This document shows, piece after piece, positions 7,771-17,101 of a DNA stretch of 64,000 nt. How positions within the stretch are numbered: the first letter of the stretch is position 1; each line of letters begins with the position of its first letter. The stretch covers positions 62,001-126,000 of the forward strand of contig CAADHD010000024.1 of NCBI GenBank assembly GCA_900696575.1, read 5' to 3'. Under the pieces are notes generated by a model. It did no database searches and had not been told where the DNA came from. It saw nothing but the letters and a program-made list of their open reading frames with translations. A program made the position numbers and the translations under genes. This DNA is from an uncultured Bacteroidota bacterium. Lineage in GTDB: Bacteria > Bacteroidota > Bacteroidia > AKYH767-A > OLB10.

Positions 7771-10371
7771 ATGAAAACCATTCGCAAATTTTTTTTTCCC
7801 ATTTTACTTTTGTTTTTTGTTTCAAGTGCCTTTGCCACGCATAACCGTGCCGGAGAAATTACTTACGAACGCGATATTAACAATCCTTTGCTTTACTATT
7901 TCACCATCACCACTTACACCAAAACCAGCAGCGCAGCCGACCGCGATACGCTTACACTGGAATGGGGAGATGGAACAAGTTCAGTGCTGCAACGGCAATC
8001 AAAAGTAACAGTAGGTCCAGACATCAGCCGCAATATCTATCAGGGTTCGCATCTCTATCCCGGCCCTTCTACCTATATTGTTTCTATGACTGACCCTAAT
8101 CGAAATGGGGGAGTGATAAACATACCGGGTTCGGTAAACGTTCCTTTTTATATTGAAACCCGGCTTACCATTTCACCTTTTCTTGGTTACAACAACTCCC
8201 CTGTATTACTTTACCCACCGATTGATGAAGGAGTTATCGGCCAGATTTTCGTTCACAATCCCAATGCTTATGACCCCGATGGTGACAGTCTTTCTTATGA
8301 ACTGATTGTATGCAAACGCGAAGGAGGGTTACCAATACCCGGATATACTTTTCCGGCATCTTCCACTTCGTTTACACTTGATGCAGTAACCGGCAACTTA
8401 GTATGGGATACTCCCATTGCTTTGGGAGAATACAATGTAGCTTTTCTGATTAAGGAATGGAGAAGCGGAACCATGATAGGATATGTAGAGCGCGATATGC
8501 AGATTACTATTTATCCCGGAAATAACCAGCCGCCAGTCATCCAGTCGCTCAGTGATATTTGTGTGAATGCCGGTGACCTGATAGCCTTTAATGTAACAGC
8601 CACTGATCCCAATAATGAATTAATAACGCTTAGCGCCACAGGAGCGCCTTTTCTTTTCAATCCTGATTCGGCAACCTTTCCTCCTGTTTCGGCTACCGGT
8701 TCTGTTACCGGAACATTTGAATGGCTTACAAGCTGTGCACACGTACGCAGAAGTCCTTACCAGGTGCTGTTTACAGCAAGAGATAATAATCCACAGGTTG
8801 CACTTACTGCATTGAAAATGGTGAACATAACGGTGGTAGGCCCGGCCCCTCAGAATCCTACGGCTGTGTCTTTAGGCAACAGCATCATCCTTAACTGGAA
8901 TCAAAGCGCCTGCCCGCAGGCAAAAGGATATCACATTTACAGACGAATGGGATTTTACGGCTTTACTCCTGCACAGTGCGAAACCGGAGTTCCGGCTTAT
9001 ACCGGTTATTCTAAAATTGCAACCATAACCGGTTTAACCAATACCACCTACACGGATAATAACAACGGTGCCGGCCTGATACATGGAAACGACTATTGCT
9101 ATATGATAGTAGCCTATTATCCTGACGGAGCCTTGAGTTATGCTTCGGCTGAAGTTTGTGCCGCATTAAAAAAAGATATTCCTGTAATTACCAATGTCAG
9201 CGTTACAACTACAGATGCCTCTAACGGCACTATGTATGTAGCCTGGAGTAAACCTACCGAATTAGATACTGTTGCCTTTCCCGGTCCTTATGAATACCGG
9301 TTGCTCAGAGGAAACGGAATTAACGGAGTTAATTTTTTACAGATTGCTTCTTTCACTGATTTGAATGATACTATTTTTAATGATGCAGGTTTGAATACTG
9401 CAAACGGAGCTTTTACTTACAAAATAGAATTGCATAACAATTCCAATGGGTTCATTGGCAAATCAGCCAATGCTTCTTCTCCATTCCTGCAGATTATTCC
9501 CACCGATAAAAAGCTGATTTTAAACTGGAGTTTATCTGTACCATGGATTAACAGCAGCTATGAAATTTTCAGATGGAATGGTGCTAACTGGATTTCCATC
9601 GGATTTTCCAACACCAATTCATTTGAAGATGTCGGGTTAATCAATGGTGATACCTACTGCTACTTTATTCAAACCATAGGCGATTATTCTTCGCCCGGCT
9701 TTGTAAGCCCGATTCTGAACAACTCTCAGGAAGTATGTGCCAGCCCGTTTGATAATGTTCCGCCTTGCGCTATTAATTCATTGGACCGATTCAACTTCAA
9801 TTGTGCCGAAGGCGAGCTTACTTTGATTTGGAATGTTCCCGATTTTGATTGCGCACCTGATTTCAGCCATTACATCGTGTATTATGCTCCTGATGAAAAT
9901 TTGCCATACAGCGTAGTGGCCGTCATCAATCAGATTTCACAAAACTCTTTTTCCATTTCCAATCCTGATTCTGTTGCGGGTTGTTATTATGTAACGGCTG
10001 TTGATACCGTAGGCAATGAAAGCCTCAGAGGCAATGTGATTTGTTTTGAGAATTGTCCATTCTACGAACTACCTAATGTATTTACTCCGGACGGAAACGG
10101 ATTGAATGATTTGTTTCAACCTTTCCCTTACCGGTATGTTGACCGGGTGGAGATTACCATTGTAAACCGCTGGGGGCAGAAAGTTTTCTCTACTACCAAT
10201 CCTGATATCAACTGGAACGGAAAACTAAATAACACAGGAGCACTTCTTCCTGACGGAGTGTATTACTACTACGGAAAAGTATTTGAGCGGTATCGGAGCG
10301 GTCTGCGAGAAAGGCAACTGAAACCAGGCTTTGTTCAGATGATTCATAACATCGGAAATCAGAAAAATTAA
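7771..10371 (+). CDS. T9SS type B-sorted surface protein with Fn3-like domains
   Basis: 866 aa. A signal peptide (ending SSAFA) precedes THNRAGEITYER, and the N-terminal module (about 20-270) has DPDGDSLSYEL, DAVTGNLVWDTP and a GTMIGYVERDMQ strand, as in the proteins at 1-788 and 43202-52243. A second cadherin-like stretch (DPNNELITLSATG) and three or four Fn3-like domains follow (NPTAVSLGNSIILNW, KKLILNWSLSVPW, GELTLIWNVPDF). The last 90 residues are the gliding-motility-associated/T9SS type B sorting domain: LPNVFTPDGNGLNDLF, NRWGQKVFS and DGVYYYYGKVFE. Surface delivery through T9SS is expected from the family. The ligand is unknown. The stop codon touches the ATG of ribE. Confidence 0.9.
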   Translation: MKTIRKFFFPILLLFFVSSAFATHNRAGEITYERDINNPLLYYFTITTYTKTSSAADRDTLTLEWGDGTSSVLQRQSKVTVGPDISRNIYQGSHLYPGPSTYIVSMTDPNRNGGVINIPGSVNVPFYIETRLTISPFLGYNNSPVLLYPPIDEGVIGQIFVHNPNAYDPDGDSLSYELIVCKREGGLPIPGYTFPASSTSFTLDAVTGNLVWDTPIALGEYNVAFLIKEWRSGTMIGYVERDMQITIYPGNNQPPVIQSLSDICVNAGDLIAFNVTATDPNNELITLSATGAPFLFNPDSATFPPVSATGSVTGTFEWLTSCAHVRRSPYQVLFTARDNNPQVALTALKMVNITVVGPAPQNPTAVSLGNSIILNWNQSACPQAKGYHIYRRMGFYGFTPAQCETGVPAYTGYSKIATITGLTNTTYTDNNNGAGLIHGNDYCYMIVAYYPDGALSYASAEVCAALKKDIPVITNVSVTTTDASNGTMYVAWSKPTELDTVAFPGPYEYRLLRGNGINGVNFLQIASFTDLNDTIFNDAGLNTANGAFTYKIELHNNSNGFIGKSANASSPFLQIIPTDKKLILNWSLSVPWINSSYEIFRWNGANWISIGFSNTNSFEDVGLINGDTYCYFIQTIGDYSSPGFVSPILNNSQEVCASPFDNVPPCAINSLDRFNFNCAEGELTLIWNVPDFDCAPDFSHYIVYYAPDENLPYSVVAVINQISQNSFSISNPDSVAGCYYVTAVDTVGNESLRGNVICFENCPFYELPNVFTPDGNGLNDLFQPFPYRYVDRVEITIVNRWGQKVFSTTNPDINWNGKLNNTGALLPDGVYYYYGKVFERYRSGLRERQLKPGFVQMIHNIGNQKN

Positions 10372-10953
10372 ATGTTTACCGGCATAGTGGAAGCTACCGG
10401 AGCGGTGGCAGGCATTGAAGTTTCGGGCAAGAACATTACGTTCACAATCAGTTCCTCAATATCCTCACAGTTAAAAGTTGATCAAAGCGTTGCACATGAC
10501 GGAGTGTGTTTAACCGTTACTTCCATCATGGATGATAAACATAAGGTAACAGCCATTGATGAAACACTGAAAAAAACCCGGCTTACCGACTGGCAGAAGG
10601 GAACAATGATAAATCTTGAACGAAGCTTAACTTTAACTTCGCTGGTTGATGGCCATTTAGTGCAGGGGCATGTTGATGCCGTTGCCGTTTGTGAAAATGT
10701 AACTGATGCAAACGGAAGCAGGATTTTAATTTTTCGTCATCCGGAAGAAGAGTATTTCATTACCGTACCCAAAGGCTCTGTGTGCGTAAACGGAGTAAGT
10801 TTAACCGTTGTTGACTCGGGAAAGGATTATTTTTCGGTTGCACTGATTCCTTACACGCTTGAACACACCAATCTTAAAGAGATAAAATCAGGCAGCAGGG
10901 TAAATGTAGAGTTTGATATTATCGGAAAGTATGTAAAGCGGCTGAGAGGGTAA
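10372..10953 (+). CDS. ribE: Riboflavin synthase, alpha subunit
   Basis: 193 aa. It converts two 6,7-dimethyl-8-ribityllumazine molecules to riboflavin and a pyrimidine product. The signature MFTGIVEATG start is present, with the two homologous lumazine-binding halves each containing a V(A/C)xxGVxLTV motif (VAHDGVCLTVTS at about 41 and VCVNGVSLTVVD at about 139). LVDGHLVQGHVD lies between them and a C-terminal IGKYVKRL helix follows. The ATG directly follows the stop of the T9SS protein gene with zero spacing, so translation may be coupled. No other rib gene is nearby. In some genomes the gene is called ribC. Confidence 0.96.
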   Translation: MFTGIVEATGAVAGIEVSGKNITFTISSSISSQLKVDQSVAHDGVCLTVTSIMDDKHKVTAIDETLKKTRLTDWQKGTMINLERSLTLTSLVDGHLVQGHVDAVAVCENVTDANGSRILIFRHPEEEYFITVPKGSVCVNGVSLTVVDSGKDYFSVALIPYTLEHTNLKEIKSGSRVNVEFDIIGKYVKRLRG

Positions 10954-10977
10954 GTAATCTTTTAAACTTGCTTTCCT

Positions 10978-11598
10978 TTACACCATCCTACGCTTCATTG
11001 CAATTAAAATAGCTTCCGAAACAGAATGAACCTGAAGTTTTTTGTAAATGTTTTTGATGTGATGGCGTACTGTATCATGGCTGATGAATAAGGCATCAGC
11101 CACCATTTTATAGCTTTTTCCTTTGCACAACTCGGCAAGAACTTCTTTCTCCCGATCTGTAAGTTCAGAGTTTTCCATAGGCTGAAAAGATTTTACCACC
11201 ATGCGTGCAATGCGTGCACTCATGGGGGCACCACCCTTCTTCACTTCACGGATGGCGTCTAAAATTTCGGAAGGCGATGCATTCTTCGTAATATAACCGC
11301 AAGCTCCTGCACACAGCGAATCAAATACGGTTTTATCATCGGCAAATACCGTAAGCATAATGACATCCAGTTCAGGCATGGTTTGCTTCAGTTTTTTTAC
11401 GCATTCAATACCGCTCATGCCCGGCAGATTGATATCCATCAATGCCACATCCGGCTTGAGTGAAGGAATTTTCTTCAAGGCTGATTCCGCATCAGGAAAA
11501 ACTCCGATCAGTTCAAACTCATTGCTGTTTTCTTTAAAAATAATGCTCATTCCTTCGCGCAGGTCGGCATTGTCTTCGGTTAAAACGACTTTAATCAT
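10978..11598 (-). CDS. LuxR/NarL-family response regulator
   Basis: 206 aa. The receiver domain has the acidic pocket EDN at 8-10, the phosphoacceptor D55 (VALMDINLPG), a TVFADD segment and a switch lysine in YITKNAS. The C-terminal LuxR-type helix-turn-helix reads LTDREKEVLAEL...MVADALFISHDTVRHHIKNIYKKL. The ATG overlaps the stop of the sensor kinase gene by 4 bp (ATGA), so the two are translationally coupled and very likely a cognate pair. The target genes are not known. It ends 24 bp from the convergent ribE. Confidence 0.95.
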   Translation of the reverse strand: MIKVVLTEDNADLREGMSIIFKENSNEFELIGVFPDAESALKKIPSLKPDVALMDINLPGMSGIECVKKLKQTMPELDVIMLTVFADDKTVFDSLCAGACGYITKNASPSEILDAIREVKKGGAPMSARIARMVVKSFQPMENSELTDREKEVLAELCKGKSYKMVADALFISHDTVRHHIKNIYKKLQVHSVSEAILIAMKRRMV

Positions 11599-14500
11599 AA
11601 TGTTCTGTTTTTATGTATGTCAATGGTAATTTCAAACTGCATCCCGCTGCCATTGGAAAAAAATCCATGTTTTGCATGAATGATATGAGCACGCTTAATC
11701 ACATTTTTCATACCGTATCCATTGGATGAATCTCCGGTTGGTGAAAATCCTTTTCCGTTATCAGAAAACCGAAGTGTGAGCGAGCCGTTGTGTTGTTCCG
11801 CATCAAGATGGGTTGTTGTAGCTTGAGCGTGCTTCATACTGTTATGCATTACCTCTTTAAAAATAAGCAGCAAATGCCTTTTGTAAGCCAAAGGCAGAAT
11901 TACATTTTTCAATTCGGGCAATACCTCTGCAGAAGTAAATTCTATACCGGTGTGATCAAACAATTCATGCCCGAAGTTCCGCAGCTGTTCATAGGTTTCA
12001 TAAGCAGAATCTTTTTCGGGATCCATAGCCCAGAGAAGATCTTTCATGGTATGATAGAGTCCGGAAGAGGTTTCAATGATTTTATCCAGATACTGGCGGA
12101 GTTCATGCTGCGTTTCAGGAATTTTATTCCGTAGAATATCACTGAACCAGCTTATGGTAGTGAGTTTGTGTCCTAACTCATCATGAAAATCGGCAGCCGT
12201 TTCTTTTCTTATTCTTTCGGCCTCTTTGATTTTGGCTAATTTTATATGTAACCGGTAACGGTGAATTAAAAGAAATCCAATGGCTATTAAGACAGCAATT
12301 AATGCATAAAACCAAAAGGTTTGATGGAATGGCGGGGTAATAATGATTCTCAATTGATCAGGAACCGGATTGAAAATGCCATCGCTGTTCGATGCTTTAA
12401 CTTTAAAAACATACTTTCCCGGAGGAAGACCTGAAAAATTAACCTGACGCGCTGTGCCACCTGGAATCCACTCGCTCTGGAAGCCTTCAAGCATGTAAAC
12501 AAACTGATTTTTTGAAGGGTCATGGTAATGGAATGCGTTGAATGAAATGGAAAAACTGTTTTCATAATGTTTCAGTTTTATCTGACGGATGCCTTCATCC
12601 GACAAAGCAATTCTTTTGTTCATATCGGGCATCATAAAACCGCTGATGTACACTTTAGGAGGAATGGTATCAATCAGAATCTGACCGGGATAGAAGGAAG
12701 TGTAGCCCTGAATACCTCCAAAGAAAAACTCACCATCTTCCGAAACAGAATAAGCCCCGCCATTAAATTCATTGCTTTGTAATCCATCATTGATATCAAA
12801 ATTCACCGTTCGTATGCCTTCCGGATCGAAACGGGTAAGGCCGCCATTGGTGCTTAGCCATAATAGTTCCGTAGAAGACTCAGGTACACAGGTGTAAATG
12901 GTATTGTTGCTGATGTTATTCTCCGTGCTGTAATTGGTGAATTGCCAATGCCCCTTTTCTTGGCTTAATCGGGTTAATCCGTTGGCAGTACCCAGCCAGT
13001 ATTCTCCATTCCTTTTTTTAGCAATGTGGTAAATGTTGCTGCTGCGCAATGAATTCTTGTTGTAACGGTCATGAGTAAGCCATTCGGGATTACTAAAAGC
13101 TTTACTTTCCTTTGCCAGCAAGGCAAGCCCGGTGTTGGTGCCCAGCATTAAGTAGTTTTCATCGCTATAAAATGCGGTAATGCTGAGCAGCGATGACTTT
13201 TTCTCTTTCTCCGTGTTAAGGTTGGCAACCAGAATGAAATCGTTTGTTACTGCTTCATACCGGTAAACACGCAATCCTTTAATGACATAGATAAACCCGC
13301 TGTTATCGGTATAAACGGCATTGACAAAGCTACGGTCATCTTCTCTTGCCAATGGAAAATGCCTGATTTTCTGCATGGGCATTTCGGTATCCTCAATCAT
13401 GAAAACACCCAAAGCACTGCTAATCCAGATTCTGTGGCCGGAATCCATAATCATTCCAGTTATGAATAGTCTGCCGTTATCTTTTATCAGAAATATTTTT
13501 TCGGGTGTTATTTCCTGGTTCTTCTTCAGAAACAATCCTTCCTGTGTACCTATCCAGATTTGACCATGGTGATCCTTCAATATGCTTCTGACTACCGGGG
13601 AGGTTACATGCTCATACTCCATCCTGTCTGACTTGAAATTCTTTAACACCGGCACTAACCTTATGCATCCTCCGGCAAAAGTCCCTGTCCAGATAAGATG
13701 TCTGCTTATTCTGTCTTCAAAAAATGCCATCACTGATCCGGTAAGCCGTGCATTACCAAGAGAAACTTTTTCGCAATGCTGCCAGTCAAATTGACCATCA
13801 GGTAAACTTTTAACTTTAAAAAGACCATTCCCGTCAGACCCAAGCCAAAGATGACCGGAGGAAGAAATAAATAATTGCTGCCATGGTGTTCCTGAAGGAA
13901 TATCGTTACTGTAAGCTATGGGTTTTATCTGTAAGTCTTCTAGTTCAAACAAAGATTTTGAAGTGGCCATAACCAGATTTCCGGAACTGCCGGTTACAAG
14001 GCTTATTATCCGGTCTGACTGTAGGCCGGAGTTTTTTTTGTGAAAATGATTTTTCAAAATGAACGTTTTATTTTTCCACTCATACCCCATTAATCCAACT
14101 GATGAAGCAACCCATACTTTATCATCCGGTGTAAATGCCAGGTCAAAAACCTGAAACGACTCGCCCGGTTTTTTTAATTCACTGCCGTTTAATGAATGGC
14201 ATTTGATTTTGACATCAAACACATCCCTGCCATCTGAAACTTCAAGCAGCGCTAATCCATTTCCTGTTGCAATCCAGATATTTCCAAAGCGATCTGAAGC
14301 AATCCGGTAAATGTTATTGGAGGGAAACCGCTCCGTGTTCTCCATGCTGATGTGCCTGAATTTTGCGATACCGGGAATAAAAACATTCAGACCACTGTGT
14401 TGGGTTCCGGCCCACATCCAGCCGCGCTTATCATAATGCAGGGCTGTAATAAAGTTGGAGGAAATACTTAATGAATCAAACGGATCTTCACGGAAAATTT

Positions 14501-14705
14501 TAAACCCGTTTCCATCATAACGGCAAAGACCATCCTGAGTTCCCATCCAGGTAAATCCGGTTTCATCCTGCGTTATGCAATAGACAGAACTTTGAGCCAA
14601 CCCTTCTGATAACGAAACCGAAACCGGTCTGTATATCTGAGCAAATGTTTCATAGCTGGTGAAACAGGAAAACAGAAATGTTAAAATGCGAAATTTGATT
14701 TTCAT
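11595..14705 (-). CDS. Two-component sensor kinase with beta-propeller sensor domain
   Basis: 1036 aa from the ATG at 14705 (signal peptide MKIKFRILTFLFSCFTSYETFAQ). Two-component-regulator propeller repeats fill about 30-700 (for example GFTWMGTQDGLCRYDG, GNIWIATGNGLALLE, GQIWIGTQEGLFLKK, LLWLSTNGGLTRFDP). A Y_Y_Y-like domain comes next (about 700-780), then one membrane helix (FWFYALIAVLIAIGFLLI) and a HisKA_3 box with the phosphoaccepting histidine in FHDELGHKL. The HATPase_c part has DNGKGFS and GYGMKNV. This is the periplasmic-propeller class common in Bacteroidota, often linked to glycan or envelope sensing, though no polysaccharide locus is adjacent. A longer frame to 14762 is rejected because a TAnnTTTG box lies at 14714-14721. 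Confidence 0.93.
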   Translation of the reverse strand: MKIKFRILTFLFSCFTSYETFAQIYRPVSVSLSEGLAQSSVYCITQDETGFTWMGTQDGLCRYDGNGFKIFREDPFDSLSISSNFITALHYDKRGWMWAGTQHSGLNVFIPGIAKFRHISMENTERFPSNNIYRIASDRFGNIWIATGNGLALLEVSDGRDVFDVKIKCHSLNGSELKKPGESFQVFDLAFTPDDKVWVASSVGLMGYEWKNKTFILKNHFHKKNSGLQSDRIISLVTGSSGNLVMATSKSLFELEDLQIKPIAYSNDIPSGTPWQQLFISSSGHLWLGSDGNGLFKVKSLPDGQFDWQHCEKVSLGNARLTGSVMAFFEDRISRHLIWTGTFAGGCIRLVPVLKNFKSDRMEYEHVTSPVVRSILKDHHGQIWIGTQEGLFLKKNQEITPEKIFLIKDNGRLFITGMIMDSGHRIWISSALGVFMIEDTEMPMQKIRHFPLAREDDRSFVNAVYTDNSGFIYVIKGLRVYRYEAVTNDFILVANLNTEKEKKSSLLSITAFYSDENYLMLGTNTGLALLAKESKAFSNPEWLTHDRYNKNSLRSSNIYHIAKKRNGEYWLGTANGLTRLSQEKGHWQFTNYSTENNISNNTIYTCVPESSTELLWLSTNGGLTRFDPEGIRTVNFDINDGLQSNEFNGGAYSVSEDGEFFFGGIQGYTSFYPGQILIDTIPPKVYISGFMMPDMNKRIALSDEGIRQIKLKHYENSFSISFNAFHYHDPSKNQFVYMLEGFQSEWIPGGTARQVNFSGLPPGKYVFKVKASNSDGIFNPVPDQLRIIITPPFHQTFWFYALIAVLIAIGFLLIHRYRLHIKLAKIKEAERIRKETAADFHDELGHKLTTISWFSDILRNKIPETQHELRQYLDKIIETSSGLYHTMKDLLWAMDPEKDSAYETYEQLRNFGHELFDHTGIEFTSAEVLPELKNVILPLAYKRHLLLIFKEVMHNSMKHAQATTTHLDAEQHNGSLTLRFSDNGKGFSPTGDSSNGYGMKNVIKRAHIIHAKHGFFSNGSGMQFEITIDIHKNRTL

Positions 14706-14713
14706 CCGTTCAA

Positions 14714-14721
14714 CAAACATA
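14714..14721 (-). promoter_or_regulatory. -7 box (TATGTTTG) for the sensor-kinase operon
   Basis: A perfect TAnnTTTG match on the minus strand, 8 bp before the ATG at 14705. It argues for this start over the frame extending to 14762. Confidence 0.45.
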
Positions 14722-14783
14722 GTTGAAATTATTCTGCTGCCGGATAACAGCGGCAACATCATGATGTGGAGAATGAAATTTAA

Positions 14784-15818
14784 TTATTCGGTTATTTGAT
14801 GATAAACCCAACCGCCATCAGGAAGCAGCGATTTCAAATCATTCAATTCTTTACTTGCTTCGGATGAGGAGGTAAATCTTCCGGCACTGACCATTGTTAA
14901 TCCTGCTTTTGATTTTCCGATGATGGCAGCTTGCAATCCTTGTGCTGATAACCGTTCAAGCAGCTTGCCTGCATTTTCTTCTATTTTAAAACATCCGGCA
15001 ATGATATAATAACTGCCCTCTGCCGTTTCAGACTCAGGAACAATTTGTTCAGTTTCCGAAACAGAAACCGGTGATGAATTAATCTCTGCCTTCGCTGCCG
15101 TTTCGAAATCATCAGGCGCGGATTCAACACTATGTTTAACCTCAGGTGGTGCTTGTCTTTCTTCCGGTTGCATTTCTTCCGCAATTTCTGATGGTTTAAT
15201 GCTTAAATTTTTATTCTGAAAACCGTCCTGTTTAATGATCCGGAAACCTGCTAAGGATGCGAGATTCATTTCAAACTTAGGGAACATCAGCACGGAAGCT
15301 ATCAGCAAAGCAATTGCTGCAGCTGTGGAAATATAATCTGCGGTTTTTGAGACTGCTGATTTTCCGGCTTTTTTACTGACTGCAATCTGCCTGATTTTAC
15401 CTTTCGCATCAGCAAGCACCGCAACTGGCTTTAAACCAAAGGATGACAGCAAAAAATTATTCTGTTTATCAGGACTAAACTGAAGTTTCTTTTCATGATT
15501 CAGGTAAAAACTTCCTATACCTTCGAGCGAAAACCGATTGCCGGCATTAACAGTGCTTCTGATTTCTTCCGTCCATTTCATCAATTGAAGTGAGGCACCG
15601 GCATAGGAAATTTTTTCCTTCCGGCTGATGTAATTAACTAATAAGCCATCGTTAATGACTAACTGGTTGTTGAATATCAGTTTTCTTGAAGGCGGTATCA
15701 GCTTTTTATATTCATGGTTAAAAGACGCGCCCACCGGCTGCGCTATCAATCCTCCAAAACCCGGAATGATAACACAGTCATGAATAAAAAGCAATTCTGA
15801 AATGTATCGGGCTATCAT
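14784..15818 (-). CDS. HU-like (CCDC81-type) domain protein with membrane helix and SPOR domain
   Basis: 344 aa. The N-terminal half resembles the CCDC81-like bacterial HU domains: YISELLFIHDCVIIPGFGGLIA (first unit) and SLEGIGSFYL (second unit, near 100). A basic linker is followed by a predicted membrane helix near 165-182 (TAAAIALLIASVLMF) and a Pro/Glu-rich periplasmic stretch. The C-terminal SPOR domain (about 265-344; YYIIAGCFKIEENAGKLLERL and GRFTSSSEA) binds denuded peptidoglycan at division sites in known proteins. I infer an inner-membrane protein joining a cytoplasmic HU-like domain to septal peptidoglycan. Whether the HU part binds DNA is unknown. It lies between the sensor kinase and kdsB. 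Confidence 0.82.
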   Translation of the reverse strand: MIARYISELLFIHDCVIIPGFGGLIAQPVGASFNHEYKKLIPPSRKLIFNNQLVINDGLLVNYISRKEKISYAGASLQLMKWTEEIRSTVNAGNRFSLEGIGSFYLNHEKKLQFSPDKQNNFLLSSFGLKPVAVLADAKGKIRQIAVSKKAGKSAVSKTADYISTAAAIALLIASVLMFPKFEMNLASLAGFRIIKQDGFQNKNLSIKPSEIAEEMQPEERQAPPEVKHSVESAPDDFETAAKAEINSSPVSVSETEQIVPESETAEGSYYIIAGCFKIEENAGKLLERLSAQGLQAAIIGKSKAGLTMVSAGRFTSSSEASKELNDLKSLLPDGGWVYHQITE

Positions 15819-15850
15819 TTTAATTGCCCGCTAAGATAACCAAACAAGGT

Positions 15851-16585
15851 TCAGAGGCGGTAAGTTTTTATTAACCGTTCCAGATCTTCGGGTGTGTCCA
15901 CAGCATGGCTGGTTGCTTCGGTAAATGCAGCATGAATAGTATAACCATTATCAATCCAGCGGAGTTGCTCCAGCGATTCGGCTGCTTCAAGGCCTGAGGG
16001 TTTCAGTTGAACAATTTTATTAAGGGATGGGCTCTTATAGCCGTAAATGCCCACATGAATATAATAATTACGCATCTCAAAAGAAATTTGCTCTTTATAA
16101 TAAGGAATGGGCATGCGGCTGAAATAAATGGAATGGCCAATTTGATTCATAACCGCTTTGACGGCATTAAGATTCAAGACTTCTTCCATGCCTGTAGCTT
16201 TTCGAACCAGGGTTGCAATTTCAACTTCAGGATTCAAAAGCAACTCTGCTATGCGATCAATCTGAGAAGGCTCAAGAAAAGGTTCATCCCCCTGAATGTT
16301 GATAACAGCATCTGCTTTTAGCTGAAGCAAAGACAATGCTTCTGCGCAACGCTCGGTTCCGGTTTGATGAGCTGAACTTGTCAATACCACATTGCCTCCA
16401 AAAGAGTTTACGACATCAAAAATCCGTTGATCATCTGTAGCTACGGCTATTGAATTTAATCGTGTTGATTTTTCAGCCTGACGGTAAACGCGCTCAATCA
16501 TGGTCATGCTGCCAATCAAGGCGAGAGGTTTTCCCGGAAAACGGGTGGAACCATAGCGAGCAGGTATGATACCGGTTATTTTCAT
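15851..16585 (-). CDS. kdsB: 3-deoxy-manno-octulosonate cytidylyltransferase
   Basis: 244 aa. It activates Kdo as CMP-Kdo for the lipopolysaccharide inner core (cytoplasm). The nucleotidyltransferase start MKITGIIPARYGSTRFPGKPL is diagnostic; NIQGDEPF, the YFSRMPIPYY region, HVGIYGY and VDTPEDLERL follow. The length is typical. Its ATG overlaps the stop of the upstream small exported-protein gene by 4 bp, so the two are co-transcribed and probably coupled. Confidence 0.96.
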   Translation of the reverse strand: MKITGIIPARYGSTRFPGKPLALIGSMTMIERVYRQAEKSTRLNSIAVATDDQRIFDVVNSFGGNVVLTSSAHQTGTERCAEALSLLQLKADAVINIQGDEPFLEPSQIDRIAELLLNPEVEIATLVRKATGMEEVLNLNAVKAVMNQIGHSIYFSRMPIPYYKEQISFEMRNYYIHVGIYGYKSPSLNKIVQLKPSGLEAAESLEQLRWIDNGYTIHAAFTEATSHAVDTPEDLERLIKTYRL

Positions 16586-17049
16586 TTGCCTGAAAACTGG
16601 CCGGCAGACAAACGCATTAAGGTACGCGACAATCCATAGCTCATAAAACGAAGCTGGCTCACCTGATTATCACTTACCACTTTCAAACTTTTGAAATAGC
16701 GCTCCCAGAGTTCGAATGGTGCATCTTCGGTAGGAATACAGAAATACTCAGGCGGAAACTTGTCTTTAGTATAAATCATAATGATGGCGCATGGATATTC
16801 CTCTCCATGCCGAATCAAACCTTTAAAAGCTACGGTGCGGTCAGGCTCTTCAAAGATTCCAAAATCAGCAATGCGGTAGCCTTGTTTCATCGGGAGTTTA
16901 TTCTGCAACTGAATTTTATATCCAACGGTTCCGAAGTTGTATTCTTCTTCGCTGGTAGGATTTATTTTTTGACAGAAGGCGTTATTGAAATTACTTAAAA
17001 CCATTAAAAGAGAAATGGCTATTGAAGCATATTTGAATGGCAGGTTCAT
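16582..17049 (-). CDS. Small exported hypothetical protein
   Basis: 155 aa from the ATG at 17049 (MNLPFKYASIAISLLMVLS), a signal peptide ending near NAFC/Q. An in-frame start at 17067 is possible but adds six residues before the signal peptide. The mature part (NFGTVGYKIQLQNKLPMKQGYRI) has no domain I can name. It ends inside the kdsB start with a 4-bp ATGA overlap, so it is co-expressed with LPS Kdo activation; any functional link is speculation. Confidence 0.7.
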   Translation of the reverse strand: MNLPFKYASIAISLLMVLSNFNNAFCQKINPTSEEEYNFGTVGYKIQLQNKLPMKQGYRIADFGIFEEPDRTVAFKGLIRHGEEYPCAIIMIYTKDKFPPEYFCIPTEDAPFELWERYFKSLKVVSDNQVSQLRFMSYGLSRTLMRLSAGQFSGK

Positions 17050-17101
17050 GCTGAAATTTATCAGCACAAATAAAGCTAATTACTGCTGAAAGCGATGTGA
17101 A

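Noticed and set aside
14706..14762. Longer N-terminus of the sensor kinase
   Set aside because: A perfect TAnnTTTG box lies inside it and the shorter form begins with a clean signal peptide.
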